Assembly (NCBI GenBank): GCA_009617715.1
Contig: VTFK01000042.1
Coordinates: forward strand, 868,001 to 932,000
Reading direction: 5' to 3'
Length of the DNA stretch: 64,000 bases
Source of the DNA: Plectrocnemia conspersa
Lineage: Eukaryota > Arthropoda > Insecta > Trichoptera > Polycentropodidae
Below, piece after piece: positions 35,396 through 48,300 of this stretch. Positions within the stretch are counted from its first letter, which is position 1. Each line of letters starts with the position of its first letter. The translations under genes were made by a program, and so were the position numbers. Under the pieces are notes generated by a model. The model was not told where the DNA came from, searched no databases, and saw only the letters and a program-made list of their open reading frames with translations.

Positions 35396-35960
35396 AAGGT
35401 GGAGTTCACAGCTGGAAGCCACAGCCTCTCGGCAAGCAAGATGATCATTAAGTTACAAAAGAAAAGTGGCTTGTAGCTATACACACACCGGCACTCAAGA
35501 TCCCAGCATGAGGTAATGGCGGAAACAGGTCACCCACCGGTGAGTCCACGTCTTTTCCTCTCACCTATCCATTTAAGAAGAAACCCCGGGGCAAAGATGC
35601 GATTGGACCGTTTTTTCCCCAACATAACATAATATATTTATATCACAAATCTATAAATAGAGCCGATGGTAAATTTCGGGTAGCAAATTTCTGCTCTGCC
35701 AGCATTATTCAGCCATCCAGGACTCCAGTGCTATTGTTCGCCGCGTAAACCGCACGTGGAAATAATAATATAATTATAACAGAGAATTAAAGCCGACGAG
35801 TGATGATGACGAATTGAAACGTGCGAGCGTTATCGTCATCATTTGGAGTTCCGGGTTCCGCAAAACCAGCACGTGGGTCAGCAGCCCGGAAAATAGACCT
35901 CCGGATTACGTGCACTCTGCGTCCGACTATTAAAATGTGCTGAACTATACTAAATTATCG
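35395..35960. promoter_or_regulatory. GC-richer island
   Basis: About 560 bp, with two cores (35400-35600 and 35700-35930). ACCG|GTGAGTCC at about 35537 matches a plus-strand donor. CACGTG-like and ACGTGG words occur near 35750 and 35870. No convincing open frame. Confidence 0.25.
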
Positions 35961-36580
35961 GGCGTCGTTACAAATCAACACAAAATACCTGGAAGGCAAT
36001 ATATAGCATGCAAGCATGTTATATCTGAATTAGTATTTCATATAAGCATAATAATTGTATTGTATAAAAACGATTAGGTATATTTACTAAACTAAAAATT
36101 TTGTAAATGTTTTTTTATATATATTTGAAATACATTGTTGGCTTAAAAATATTTTCATTTATAGAAAAACAATTAAAATTATGTATTATATACATAACCA
36201 AAAACATTTCGATGCTATAAAGAAATACATATTTTTAGCATTTTATTGAAATTCACGTCATATTTACATTTACTACAGTAACAATTTTCAGGACATTATG
36301 TATGTTTGCGGAGGGCAAATATTTTTTCGCTCAACGATCACAAAGTGAGAATTGAATTACAGAAGGAATTCAATCGAATTAAGCATCTGCACGTTCCTTA
36401 CTTACACCCACCTGAAAAAAGCAATTTCGAACCCTCACGGAAGGAATTACCATTCTGAAATAGGCTTACGCCACTTTTATACATATAATATATATGAACC
36501 AAAATCGACATACACATGCGTATGTTTTATAGTATTTTAACAAAGTAAAAATTATTGTGTATCTTTTATACAAATATCAT
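35960..36580. other. AT-rich sequence around a candidate ratchet site
   Basis: A/T-rich except for 36350-36470, which holds the minus-strand splice-like site listed separately and a chance 62-codon plus frame. Confidence 0.45.
36400..36428 (-). promoter_or_regulatory. Second candidate recursive splice site
   Basis: The minus strand reads AATTGCTTTTTTCAG|GTGGGT, with the junction between 36412 and 36411: a good pyrimidine tract and CAG acceptor abutting a fair 5' splice site. GTAAGT follows six bases further on (GTGGGTGTAAGTAAGG), so a 6-nt exon using the better donor is also possible. It has the same strand as the site at 18859/18860, about 17.5 kb upstream of it in transcript direction. Weaker than that site. 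Confidence 0.3.
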
Positions 36581-36980
36581 ATAAAGCGCCACTAAGCGGA
36601 TAGTGGCGGACATAGAGCTTAGTGTAGTTTCGCACCCCCGTCTGATATTTTCAGTCCCCTGAAAGCTCGACCAAGCTTTTTTCAAACAGTTCGACACTTT
36701 TGCAACTCGCGTGAAGGTGTCGTTTGATATAGTTTAATATTTAGTATTTTATTTAATACACCGAAAAGTATACTATAATATGGAAACTTTTAGAAACTGT
36801 GTGTTTGTGCCTGTAACACTTTGTGACGAAAAATAAAACGGGGTAGGGTGTTTTTTCTACCTCACTTATGTGAAGGTGAAGACAATAAACGTCAGTGGCT
36901 TCGACGTCAATCCATTTGCTTACTGTTTAGGAGACTCACCTGTCAATTTTGTTTTCGCTTAGGGGCAAATTTTCACTGAA
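36580..36980. promoter_or_regulatory. GC-richer island with a perfect 8-bp hairpin
   Basis: CGCCACTA/TAGTGGCG at 36587-36594 and 36601-36608 pair around a 6-base loop. Other words include TTCGCACCCCCGTCTG and CAGTGGCTTCGACGTC. On the minus strand GACAG|GTGAGTCTCC (about 36930-36945) is a strong donor without a pyrimidine tract. No open frame. Confidence 0.25.
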
Positions 36981-38420
36981 AGGTTTATTGAAAAGTTAGT
37001 ATAATACATATTTATGTATGTGGTTAAGAATAAATTAATTTTATACATATTTTCGTAATTTGTTACTAAAAAATATAATGTCGTAAGAAGGAATTGCTAA
37101 TGTAATAAATTTTAAAAATATTTTTTTCAAAAATATTTTGAATATTTGGATTACTTCATTACTTATTTTTTTAATAAATTATAACGCATTAGTTGTTTTT
37201 AAATACATTTAGTGTTTTTACGCTGTCAGTTGCATTATATATTGCTGACCTTAGACTTTATATAATAATTTAACATGCGATAAAAAAAATAACTTTTAAT
37301 ACACGTTTTTGCTGGTAATAATTATAGATGTGAATAAATGGCGGTTTAGTTTTTTATTTCTATTAACAGAAATAAAATTCTAAGCTGAAAGAAAATGAGT
37401 TTATTTAATATTTAGAGTTTATTTAATATCGGTATTAGGAGCTGATTTTACAGTAAAAAAATAATAAAAATAATTTGCGTATACATAAAAAATGTATTTT
37501 AGATGTCGATTTTTTAGAGTGTGTAAAAAAAGTTGATACTTAATTCTTAAATAATAATCTTAACACATATTATAGTAATATTTCGCAATCGTTATTACTG
37601 CAGTTCACATGATAATAAAAATATATATTTCGGCTCTGGCCGCTTTAAAACTAGAACAGATGTTTTTGACAAAAAAACTAGATATTAAATGTGTCATAAA
37701 AACATGTCATTGATAATTATAAACATGTTAAAACAAATCAATGTCCACATAATTAAAAACAAGCAGTAGCAAAAACACCTAATTAAAAAGAGCATTAACT
37801 TTTATTTTTTTATAAAAATATATTCAGAATTTTAAAGAGTTTCTATTTCACCTAATAATCACAAAAACATATTTTTACATTTTGATATTTAGCGTCGAGT
37901 ATAATTTTTGAGATAGTTAAATTATTATTTATTGCTTATAACTTATTTCAGTCATATTTAATAAATGTATGGTATTTCATTAGCATTAATTTAAATAGAT
38001 TCACTAAGTTTTTATTGTTAATTTGTCTAAGTTTAATTAAAAAAAAAAACAATTCATCTAAAAATTATTTGAAAAATTCAGTTAGTATATAATACAACTA
38101 AAGAAATAAACTGTTATTTTAAAAGAAAAGTTGCAAAATTACTTATGAAAGGAAACGTATTAAAAACGAATTTTATTATTAGCTGTGCTTTTTATATAAT
38201 AAAAAGATATCAAAGTGTATAGAATACCACTTTTCTACTAGAAGTATAATAAAAGTTTTCGATTCTGCGTATCGAGAATAGAAAAGAACCGACACGATCC
38301 TCTCCAATGTGTAAATGTCAAGGATAAATAACATATAAACATGTCAAAAAATCAAAAAATACGTTTACCTCGCTTTAGAGCACAACAAATTAAATTTCAG
38401 TGTTATTAAAAAGCAAAATA
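36980..38420. other. AT-rich sequence with a short tandem repeat
   Basis: GAGTTTATTTAATATTTA at about 37397 is repeated once directly downstream with loss of its end. Otherwise about 1.4 kb of A/T-rich DNA. Confidence 0.5.
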
Positions 38421-38780
38421 ATTGCTCACGTGAGGTCGTAAAGCTTGCCCGTGTTCGTTTCGTTACGGAATTCCAACGGCGGGCAATGAGGTTTTACATT
38501 ACACCCGGAATTCGACGTGGCAGGTGAAATTTTTCAACACCCTCAAATATGTGTGCTCGTCTGTGTCCCACCCCCGCTTTAAAAACCACCCTTTGTTTTC
38601 CCGCTGAACGATGGGGGAAATTAAAATTCAATCGGACATGCCGCGTTGTCATGCGGCACGACCGACAACGTTTTACCTTTCGTCCCTACTAACCCCCAGG
38701 TCGAAAAATTTCAATGACTTTTCCAAAGTGCGTTTTATTCTCGCTCGCTTAACTGTCGGTTAAATTAATTAAATAACTTT
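38420..38780. promoter_or_regulatory. GC-richer island with two competing stems
   Basis: TGCCGC (38639-38644) can pair with GCGGCA (38653-38658), while CGTTGTC (38644-38650) can pair with GACAACG (38664-38670); the two stems exclude each other. The island also includes CCCACCCCCGCTTTAAAAACC and GAATTCCAACGGCGGGC. No open frame. Candidate conserved element. Confidence 0.25.
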
Positions 38781-39100
38781 TTGGCTTCTGGTGACGTGTT
38801 TCCAATATAAATTATAACGATTTTTTAGTAAAAAAATATTCAAAATGGCAAATTAAATATCTGCTGAACATATTTGCTTTAAAGTGTCTAATGTTTGTTC
38901 TTATCAAAAACGTCAATAAAAATATGAATTTTAAATTTTAAAATCAGGAAAAACAAGAGAAATTGTCACTTCAAATCAGGCAATATCGCTACTGACTCAA
39001 AAACTGGTTTATATTCGATAATAAGTAATACTTGAGGACAATCAGTTAAACGAAAGTATAATTCAGAAAACACTTTAAATAGATATATTTATTCTTAAAC
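38780..39100. other. AT-rich sequence, nothing recognised
   Basis: Left flank of a LINE remnant. The LINE may extend into it but is unreadable. Confidence 0.45.
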
Positions 39101-39171
39101 ATCATTCCAGCTAATAAGGTGTGTACATGCTCGAAGTAATAAGAAACATACGTACACCCTAAGAATGAACT

Positions 39172-39666
39172 GCTGGAGTACCTAAAGGTCGTATTCTAAG
39201 ACTAAACTAGGTTATTGTTATATACTTGCGATATCGAGCAATAAGATGACACGACGATGGCTACAATTGTGGATGATATAACTATCCTTTCAACCGGAAA
39301 AAAGACGGAAAAAAATACCAATTAACTGCAATGCAATATTGGCCGTCAACAAGTGGATTATAAGTTTTAGTTTATCAAATTTAATTTAAACTAAATTTTA
39401 AAATCTATCGATTACTAATAATAACTATGCCAATACCGCAAAGTACTTAAGCATGACATTGGAGACTAATTTGCGATGAAGGGAAAACATGAAAATGGAA
39501 CGTTATGAACCAAATTAACGATTTGACTAACTGTACTAGTTTCTCCCTGAGTAATCAATATATAATAAAATTTTAAAACATACCGATAAGTTCTCAAACC
39601 TATATATAAACATTTTATGGTGAATATTGAATCCACCCATAAATTCCAGAACAAGAAGACTCGCAT
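39172..39666 (+). pseudogene. Decayed Jockey-clade LINE reverse transcriptase, motifs B'-C to thumb
   Basis: Readable pieces appear in the right order for non-LTR reverse transcriptase. AGVPKGRIL (39172-39198) corresponds to the conserved AGVPQGSIL. A frameshift leads to LLLYTCDI and MATIVDDITILSTGKKTEKN (39257-39316), the catalytic FADD motif with FA changed to IV but both Asp kept. Then come ILAVNKWI (about 39338) and KYLSMTLETNLR (39441-39476), matching the KYLGMTLD...LRW block, and weak SIYNKIL further on. Several frameshifts and stops show a dead copy. It covers a different part of the protein from the 26.7-27.2 kb remnant, so the two could be one family but cannot be overlapped. Confidence 0.75.
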
Positions 39667-39669
39667 GAG

Positions 39670-40870
39670 ATAAAAATGTTAAGAATACGTGTAATTGAGG
39701 GACTATGAATTAAATCGTTACAGATGTATTTGTGTATTTTTATTAGAAATACTAAGATAAAGTTTTAAAAATTACATAATAATATTTTAATACATTTTAA
39801 AACCAACACTAGTTTTTTTAATCCCAAATCATGCAGTAGTATAATAGAAAAACTAAGTAATATTATAAAATTACATAAGAAAAAATATATATTTTAATTT
39901 AACACAAGAAAGAAATTATACATGGAAAAAATACATATAAATTAAATTTCACATTCATATTTTCCAGTAAAATGTTTAACGCTTTCAATGTATGTACATA
40001 TAAAATAGCAAAAGCGAAATGAAAAATGAGAATTGTTCTCAATCAATACAATATTAAATTGGTGATAAAATTATAAATTTACTAAATGTAAATTTTTAAT
40101 TTTACAGAATATTTTTTCAGAATACAGTGTATTTTATTTGATTTTTACATTTCATTTTAATTTATTTTATTTTGCGTTTATAAAAATAAAAACTTGTAAT
40201 TATATTTTTGTTGAATATTAAAAATTATTTTTACCTTAATTTTAAAATCTCCCAATTTTATATTTTTAAGTGATTTTTTTGTACAGTACTAATGTAAATT
40301 ACTAATTGTATTGTTTTATAATATTCATATAATTTTACTTTATATCACTAATAAAATATATTTATGGAAAATGTATATTTTTGGTTACGCTTTGAATTTT
40401 ACTAATTTAATAATATACTACAATATAATTTGAAAGGATACACTCCAATATATTATATTTTTTTTTATGATCTTTGCCCTAGAATTTTGCGGCTTAACAT
40501 TATTTTTTAATTTTAATTGAAAAATTTAATATATATAAAAAAAACAATCCATTATTGGTTTTAACCATATAAATTACTAATGAATATGCTCTAGGAAAAG
40601 TTAGACAAAAATAAAGAATAGAGACTTAGTCCCAAATAGCTTAAATAGAAGTTTCAGTTTAATATCCACTAAGTATTAGGTATTCACAATTTAATACTAG
40701 AACAGTATATTTCAATTATCATACAACTATTGAATCATACGCTTAAATATGTATTTTAATTTATATATTTTTTTAGAGTCAAAAAAGTCGCATAATAAAT
40801 ATAATATTACTAGTGAAATAATTATTATTTTCAAACTAGTTTGGTTATCGCAGATTTTACAGTATTTCAG
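39670..40870. other. AT-rich sequence, nothing recognised
   Basis: About 1.2 kb, one of the most A/T-rich parts. No open frame or repeat pair was seen. Confidence 0.5.
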
Positions 40871-41620
40871 AATACAATTGCCTACTCCTACTACCATACA
40901 CCCGCTTGCCTATGTACTAAACGGCAAGTTTAATAACGGGAAAGATAAACCCGGTTCATATTGGATTCTGAACAACGCCACCGATGCGTTATTACGTATA
41001 CCTTTATTGGCTAAGTGCAACTGCGGAAAAAATCTTCATTGATAGAACGCAAAGCGTGAACAATCTCTCTGACAGGAAATGAAACAAAGGTAGGCGTGGG
41101 TGGCAAGCTCTTCCAACCCACCCACCAAAATGTTCATATTCGATATGAGATAGACCTGTCAGAGGCTCGCGAAAATTGAAACCGGTCTTCTTGTATATAA
41201 CGTAATAATTATTTCCCCTTTTTCGCAAGCCTATCGATAATTTATTGCGCCATTTATCTTGAACCGCTGAAAAACCTAGGTATCACCTTTCTGGAGATAA
41301 CGACGCGATAACGCGGATGCTGCAAGTCATCTCGGTTTACGCAGTTGGGTGTTAAAATGCGGGGTGGTGAATGGGTGGGCGAATGGGTGGTTTGGTACAA
41401 GGCGTTTTTCGCCAGGTACAGGCCATGAATTCGTAATTAATTACATTTTGACGTCGGGACAACGACGCCTCATACCTCCCTCGTCACCCACACCCCATCC
41501 TTTTTTCAGCAGAGCCGGTACGCCACTAAACTACCTCTTGTGTACAACGACGCGCCGGCTATTCTTTTAACGCGGCTAATGAGAACGGAGGAAAACGGCG
41601 TCGGATGAGACTTATTCTTA
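40870..41620. promoter_or_regulatory. Long GC-richer island
   Basis: About 750 bp. A plus frame runs to 41042 (containing AYVLNGKFNNGKDKPGSYWI), a minus frame lies at 41004-41228 and another plus frame at 41349-41570. None matches a family and they conflict in strand. GGGTGGTGAATGGGTGGGCG (41365-41385) is locally repetitive. Candidate conserved non-coding element, or an unrecognised short gene. Confidence 0.25.
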
Positions 41621-43290
41621 TTCATAAATTATATCTTCAATTTGCACTAAGGATTAGACAGAATAATAAATTTTCTAAAATATAACAAGCACTAAATTAT
41701 TTTTAAGCATATTTAGCATGTTATAAAGTTGAGTAAAAGTAAGAGCAAAACAACAAATCAACACTTCTTACAGTAGTCATTTCTTATAATTACAAAAAAA
41801 TAGTAGTTATATCTAAATGATAACTGTTGAAACATGTTTTAATTGTCCTGCTAAAAAAATAAGGATATATTTTATTTTCTAGGACCAATTGTCCTACAAA
41901 GACTATCCTTCACATGAAATTTACTTAACAAATATAAAACAACTTGCTTATTAAATAAATATTGTTTTATGTTATGTATTTTTATTTATGGACACCCAAA
42001 ACTAACATTTCTGTTAAAAATAATATTATCTACAAGACAATTAAACGTTTGTGGTAAAAAAATAATTAATAAAAAACAATAAACCTTTTAAAATTTAAGC
42101 AAAATAAAATTTAAAAAAAAACAGAAAAAAATACAATGAATTAAATTTTAATTGAAGTACATTTTACTGAAGATCTAAAACCATGGATTTAATGTCTTTA
42201 GAATCTAAAGCAATATGTGCCTTGGCATTTTGTGTTTGCATTTACATTAATGCTTGTTTTTATCGTAATACACGAGATTAGTGGGTTAGTGTGGTTTCGC
42301 GGAATATTTTTATATTTCCAAGAATGAAAAGTCAGTGTTCCATAATTATTTATATTCAAATAAAATTGCATTATTAACATTTATATTAATTAATGTGACG
42401 GCAGTAGAGACGAATAGGAGATAATGGAGTGCCATGCGATATATAGCCACTAAATGTAGTGCCAAGCGACGCGGACCAGATCGCGTACTCTCATAATCTC
42501 TTAGTGACTGACGGGCAATCAACACGTAATATGACTTACGACTGAACGGATGATACGACTTTAAATTCCAATTCAGATTCGAACATAGAATAAGTTATGC
42601 AAGCATATAGCTCACATTGAATTCATATTATATAAGTATTTACGTTTAGAAAATATTTATATCCACAAGTATAAATAAAACCATTGTTTTATAATTAATA
42701 ATCATTTTGAGTTTTTAATATAAAAAAAATATATTTTATTATATTCCTATAAAATATTTTTATAATATTTTTTAATACTTATATACCATAACAAAAAGAG
42801 CATTATTTATATTTTTAAATTTCCATAGTATTCACGGTTTACATATGATTAATAATAATAAATGTATACATTTAAGTGAAATATACAAACACTTAAATAA
42901 GTATTGTAGATATAATAGCTAGTAATTAGTATTTTTTTTGAATAAATAATTGCATAGATTCGTATTTTATATAAATAAAAAAATAGTATCAATTCGCACT
43001 GTTCTCCTCTGAACGTGTTTTTGTACTGCAGACACCTTATTGAATGGGAAAACCTGACTTGCTTTCCCAATTTCCCGTACAATTATTTCGTTTTGTTTTA
43101 AGTCGCAAAATACCAACGCACGATTGCCACATTTATTCTGTCCTTACACTTTCAAGCTAAATAAAATTTTAAAAATAAATAGTTCTTAATAGTGATAAAT
43201 ATTTCTATCTAGTTTTGGACCATATGATCCTATTTTAATGTATCAATGTCATCTTTTTCTTGAAATGATCAGACTATCGATTGTAATAAT
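41620..43290. other. AT-rich sequence with a modest GC-richer patch
   Basis: The patch at 42395-42550 has AGTGCCATGCGATATATAG and AGTGCCAAGCGACGCGG, two similar words 37 bases apart, suggesting a small local repeat. The rest is A/T-rich without genes. Confidence 0.45.
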
Positions 43291-43640
43291 ACACCACATG
43301 CAGTACTTTCCCCTCACCTTTTCGATTGACGGTAATCCTCCCAGACGCAATCCCGTCACACATCCCCATTGACGCAATAAAATTCCCTTATAGTATATCC
43401 AGTCCGTGGCACAGCATCCCGCATGTGTGTAATTTTAAAGAAAGGAATTAACGCCATCTGTCGCTCAACGCAAATATAAAACACCGGGAGGGTTACCTCC
43501 GCCGAAGGGCACTTTTCTCTCCCCCATTTCGCCTCTTTTAAAGGTATTAGGTGTTCGACTGTCCATTGGCGTAGCGTAGCAGGGAACTAGCTACCTATGA
43601 GGCTCCCCTTTGCTCTCCTGATGCCGACCTGACTAGGGTA
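43290..43640. promoter_or_regulatory. GC-richer island
   Basis: Includes CATTGACGCAATAAAATTCCC, CGCCATCTGTCGCTCAACGC and CACCGGGAGGGTTACCTCCGCC. No open frame. Confidence 0.25.
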
Positions 43641-45330
43641 ACCAATAATAATGCATTGTTCTGCAAAAATCAATCATGAACTTTGTATAAGAGTAAATAG
43701 CAAGAAATCAACGGTACCATATGGACGATTGTAATTGTAAATATGAGCTATCAAGCATTTTCTAATTTGATACTTTACTTTCATTGAACATTAAATTATT
43801 ATAAAAGTTTTAAGTTCATTGAATACTATTAAATATATAATGTAACTTATATTTTAACTAGAAAAATGTACATTGGCAAAAATTATTTATAATTTATAAT
43901 GAGTATGACATAGTATAATATTTGAAGTATATTGAACGTATATCCGTATTGTGTGCTTTAGAGCTAATAGTATGGGCACACACCCAAACCTTCCATCTAT
44001 TTCTCAATTATGAATAATGATGAAATGGATAGCTCTCGAACTGACTGTGTTAACGCAAATAGGGTATAGTACCAATCAATGCAAAAATAAATTAAATATT
44101 TTTTGCTTCAATAAATGATGCTAGACGTTGAATGATGCTAGACGTTGAATGATGAACTAGAAATAAACTATGAATTTAACTTATCTCTAAATACAAGTTA
44201 ATTCATACAGTAAAAAGTAAATTTCTAGGTTGTAAGCAGAGGGATTTATAATAAAGGCAATAAAACATACGTGATTAAAGCAAAGAACCATTGCGATTTT
44301 AAGAGAATGTGTTGAAACCTATCTATAATATTTTTAATTATAATATTAATCTATAATATTTTTTTATGTCCTACGAATTAATTAAAAATCGAAATTTGTT
44401 GTCAGTTTAACAAATAAACAGTTATGCATATCTAAACTGCTTTCAAGTAAACGGTACTTTCCAACATAAACACTAAAACCGTTGGACCTCAATTTACCAA
44501 AATATAGGGATTAGTGCCGAATATATTCGCCGATCAACTACAAGCGCTTGAATTAAACATTTAAAGTGATACCGTTACGCCATTACACACATCAAATTGT
44601 CTGATAAAATATATATTAAGCAAAAGCAAAAAGTCTCATTCCACTCTAAATCTTCAGCATTAGTCAGAGTATCAAAATCAGAAAGAGACGTTAGACTTTA
44701 GAAGTTATAAGGTATGACAGTTTTATAGCTTATAAAACTGCCTAATTTAAAAAATTTCATCAGAATTTAACTACAGAAAGCACCACAAATAACACTTTGT
44801 GTTTTATTCTAAATAGCGAGAGTTTAGAGATGCGCCGAATCGACCGAAACGACATTTAAAAAATAGATTTTACTTAGACCATTCTAATAAGTCTAGCTAA
44901 GCATTACCCAAATCTTCTTTGGGATGAATTAACTTAAGTTTCGTTATTTATTATGGGAATTTTTGCTTTGATATACAAGTGTTAATTTTTTTACATATTT
45001 TTGCTGTAGCATTTATCAGTAGAATATTATTTTCATTGTTCACTGGATTTATGTTCTCACCAGCTGTTTGAATTGAAAGAGATTGGAAGGAGACGTCCAC
45101 AGAGTTGGCATTTTTTTGTTTTTGCCCATAGATGAAAATATTATATAGTCAGAAGCAAGTGGATATAATATCAATATAAATTTTAAACCTAATATGAAAG
45201 CTAGTAGTAGAACAAACTGCATTTAATAAATTATCTGTGGTCCAGCTTTAATTGAATGTAAATAATTGAAGATATGTAAAAGATTTTAAGTTTTTAAATA
45301 TATACAATCCAAAATAACAGTCTGAAGTTG
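43640..45330. other. AT-rich sequence, nothing recognised apart from a small tandem repeat
   Basis: About 1.7 kb. A 17-bp tandem duplication is listed separately. No open frame. Confidence 0.45.
44117..44150 (+). repeat. Two-unit 17-bp tandem repeat
   Basis: GATGCTAGACGTTGAAT is repeated exactly twice in tandem and followed by GATG. It looks like a recent replication-slippage event. Confidence 0.95.
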
Positions 45331-45850
45331 CCATTAAGCATCACTTGAAAGACGGAACGTCACTCGCCCGTTTATTTAATACACAGCACTGATGGATTAC
45401 GCCCTAAAAGGTAATAATGGTTTTGCATTAATCACTCTGCGCCCCTCCAAATTAAACTGTCCTCTTTTCGGTAATCGAACTGAGCTCCTCAGAAAATAAT
45501 TAAAAATTAATGTAAATATTTTTCTCCACAGACGTAGGCAAAACCGCACTTGATCTGCTAGTGGCACAATAGATATTTAGGACTTAATGGTGAAACACTC
45601 GAAGTTCCCTTCTCCAGTGTATTGCATCAGTCAGTAGAAAACCTTTCGCTCTCGATGCAAATTAATGCATTGTCCCGTCTCCCAGTAATCCTTTTAGACC
45701 ATTTCGTCCAACCCACCCCAACCTGGATACCCTCGCAGTCTGCGCGAGCCCTTGTGACCAAATAATACAAGGGCAACGGAAAATCGATCGACGCCTAATG
45801 ATAGCTCAGTGTTTAACAACGCGATGGCATGTGCATCTGTACATTTAAAT
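45330..45850. promoter_or_regulatory. GC-richer island
   Basis: Raised G+C in three cores (45340-45480, 45590-45680, 45700-45790). It contains CACCCCAACCTGGATACCC and TCTGCGCGAGCCCTTG. No open frame. Confidence 0.25.
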
Positions 45851-46320
45851 TTTATTTTTAGACTAACCAAATCTCATATTATATTTTTGGGTGAAGAAAT
45901 TCTTAAGGAGTATCAAATAAAAAGAACATGATTTGATACATAAAATATAAATATACATATACAAATATTTATTTGACTTCGTATGTATATGTATGTAAAT
46001 TTACAATGTGTCATATTTTTTTTTAGCAGTCACCCATGTTATTGCTCAAATAGTATATTTTATTAAAATTGCTGTAAACATTATTATTAAAATGATTTAT
46101 GAGTAAAAATCGATAGTAGACGGTTATATATTTTTTATATATTTTCTGTTAAATAAAGGGTTGCATAACCGAGATACACGCATTTAATTTTTGTATCCAC
46201 CCTATACATATATTCATCTGACGAATATATCGTAGACAATGAGTAAATTCTTAAAAGAAAATTTATACGTTTGTTTAGTTGTTTAAATACATACATATAA
46301 TATATCACAGATAATTCCTT
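45850..46320. other. AT-rich sequence, nothing recognised
   Basis: TATGTATATGTATGTAAAT-type runs only. Confidence 0.5.
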
Positions 46321-46795
46321 TGAAACATAAGACCCGTCTGCGTCCCAAATACCTTAGGGACCAATTAACGATCTTACCTCGCAGTTTGAATATTTGAATA
46401 GCGAAAGAATAACTTTTTTCCCTTTCTCTCTCGTTCAATATATAAATATATTTTAATATGCGTCTTTTATTTTATTTCCGCTGCTCTCTTCTAAAAAAAC
46501 TTGAATGCGATCATATATTTTTTTGTTATTTTTCACCCATGGAAAAACAGACGCGCATAGTTTGGCAGACAATCTTCTAGATTGGAGACAGGTAAGACAG
46601 CTCTGGCGTACCAAGATCTTGATATACGAGTTCATGGTATTTTTATATCGCACATCCACTGTTCCAGACACCGCAAAAGTGCCATATAAATCATGGACGA
46701 ACACTCTTAAGCATGATCGTTACGATGTGATAAAGAATGAATGTTTAATTAACGTAATACGGGTATTTGATAAATTAAACGTACGCATGAAATAA
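46320..46795. other. Moderately GC-richer segment with opposed open frames
   Basis: A 96-codon plus frame (46505-46795) and an 83-codon minus frame (46453-46704) overlap almost fully. The plus frame contains LLDWRQVRQLWRTKILIYEF, which reads somewhat like protein, and TTGGAGACAG|GTAAGAC inside it at about 46591 matches a donor. The minus strand has GCGAG|GTAAGATCG at about 46370-46380. No family match; coding status unresolved. Confidence 0.2.
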
Positions 46796-48300
46796 ATACA
46801 CCTACACAGGAATACTTTTATATACATAATAATGTATAACAGCTTGTGCCATACCTCAAATATTTATTTTGCACCTTAGACTTTTCGCATTTTTTATGGC
46901 GCCGTGAGAGAGATTGTGAAGATTTATGTATAATCTAGTCCAAGGAACCTGAGCACCTAGCAATTTAGTGGCATCTTTGGTGTGAATAAAATATGACCAT
47001 GGAAAATGCGTGCGAATTTGATGCTCTCATTATTTTATTAAATTATATAATAAAAATATATCAAAGAAATATTTTACAATATATTTATAAAATACAAAAT
47101 AATTTTAAAATAGGTTTAAAGCAGTTTATCTCTTTATAAAAATGATACACATATTTGCATCAATCAAAGTAACACAGACTGAGATATTAAATTTATTTTA
47201 TTTAGTTATTACTTCTTGGTTTATTTTGATATCGCAAAAAAAACGTATCGGTATTAAATAAACACTTATAGCTGTCCAAAATAAATACTATTGATTTATT
47301 TTAAGCCAGCATTAACGAGTAACTTATAATGCTATGAGTAACTTATGCACATCAGTGAGCTTTATTTTTTAATTTTACAGATTTAAAAATTTAAAAACAA
47401 TGTGTTCTATAAATTGAATTATAATCACCAAACTAAAGATAATGTTTATGCAAATATTAAATCGATAGCGATTAATTTCCAATTAGGATTTAGTTTCTAG
47501 CTAAAAATAAAATTTAATAATTAATATTATTTACTGTCGATAAGCAATGACGACGACAACGATATGCGTGACGCACTTAACACTATAATGTAAAAATATT
47601 ACATATGGCGATATATGCCATAATAAAATATTTTTTAAATAAAATAAACAAAATTACTGACAAACAATAAAAGTTGCCACAAATAAAGACTTCTAAATGT
47701 ATATTTTTGCTGATTAAAACTTCAATATAAAAAAAATATATTTTTCTATTATATGACTTTATTTATTTAAAAAAATATATTCATTTGTGGTAAGCTTCAG
47801 AAAATAAATAAATTCAAAGGATTTTTTCAAAAAAATAAATAAAGTACACTCAGTGATGGCAGAAATAAATCATATATTATTGGACGAATATATTCGTCTT
47901 AATCAAGAAAGTGTTTAACCAATTATTATTTCTAAAATAGGTAACGTGATACATAAGACAAATAATTTTTTAAATTTATTTTAATAAAAGAGTACTGTTA
48001 ATTTGATTAAACGCATTAAGAAGTTAATTGTGCTTTGCTAAATTATTTAAATCATTTATGGCAATTATCATTAATCGATACAATTAGACTGTGCAAGATG
48101 TGACAAGAAAAAAGCGCCCAAGAAAGTCGTAAGTACTAATAGTTTTTATCTACGCACCAAATAAGAGTAATGGAATTCGAATTAACCGGCAGAAAATAAT
48201 TTCTAGAATAAAAAAATAGCGATATGACGCAAAAATTTTATTTTAGCGCAAATTTTGCTCTTAAAACAGGTATCGTTAAAATTAAAAAAAAAACTAAACA
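46795..48300. other. AT-rich sequence, nothing recognised
   Basis: About 1.5 kb of A/T-rich DNA with no open frame or repeat pair. Confidence 0.5.

Noticed and set aside
36925..36950. Minus-strand GACAG|GTGAGT as a third ratchet site
   Set aside because: The bases upstream of the AG are purine-rich, so there is no polypyrimidine tract.
45060..45135. Possible LINE C-terminus (KEIGRRRPQSW-like frame)
   Set aside because: Too short and too weak a resemblance to retrotransposon tails to support a call.
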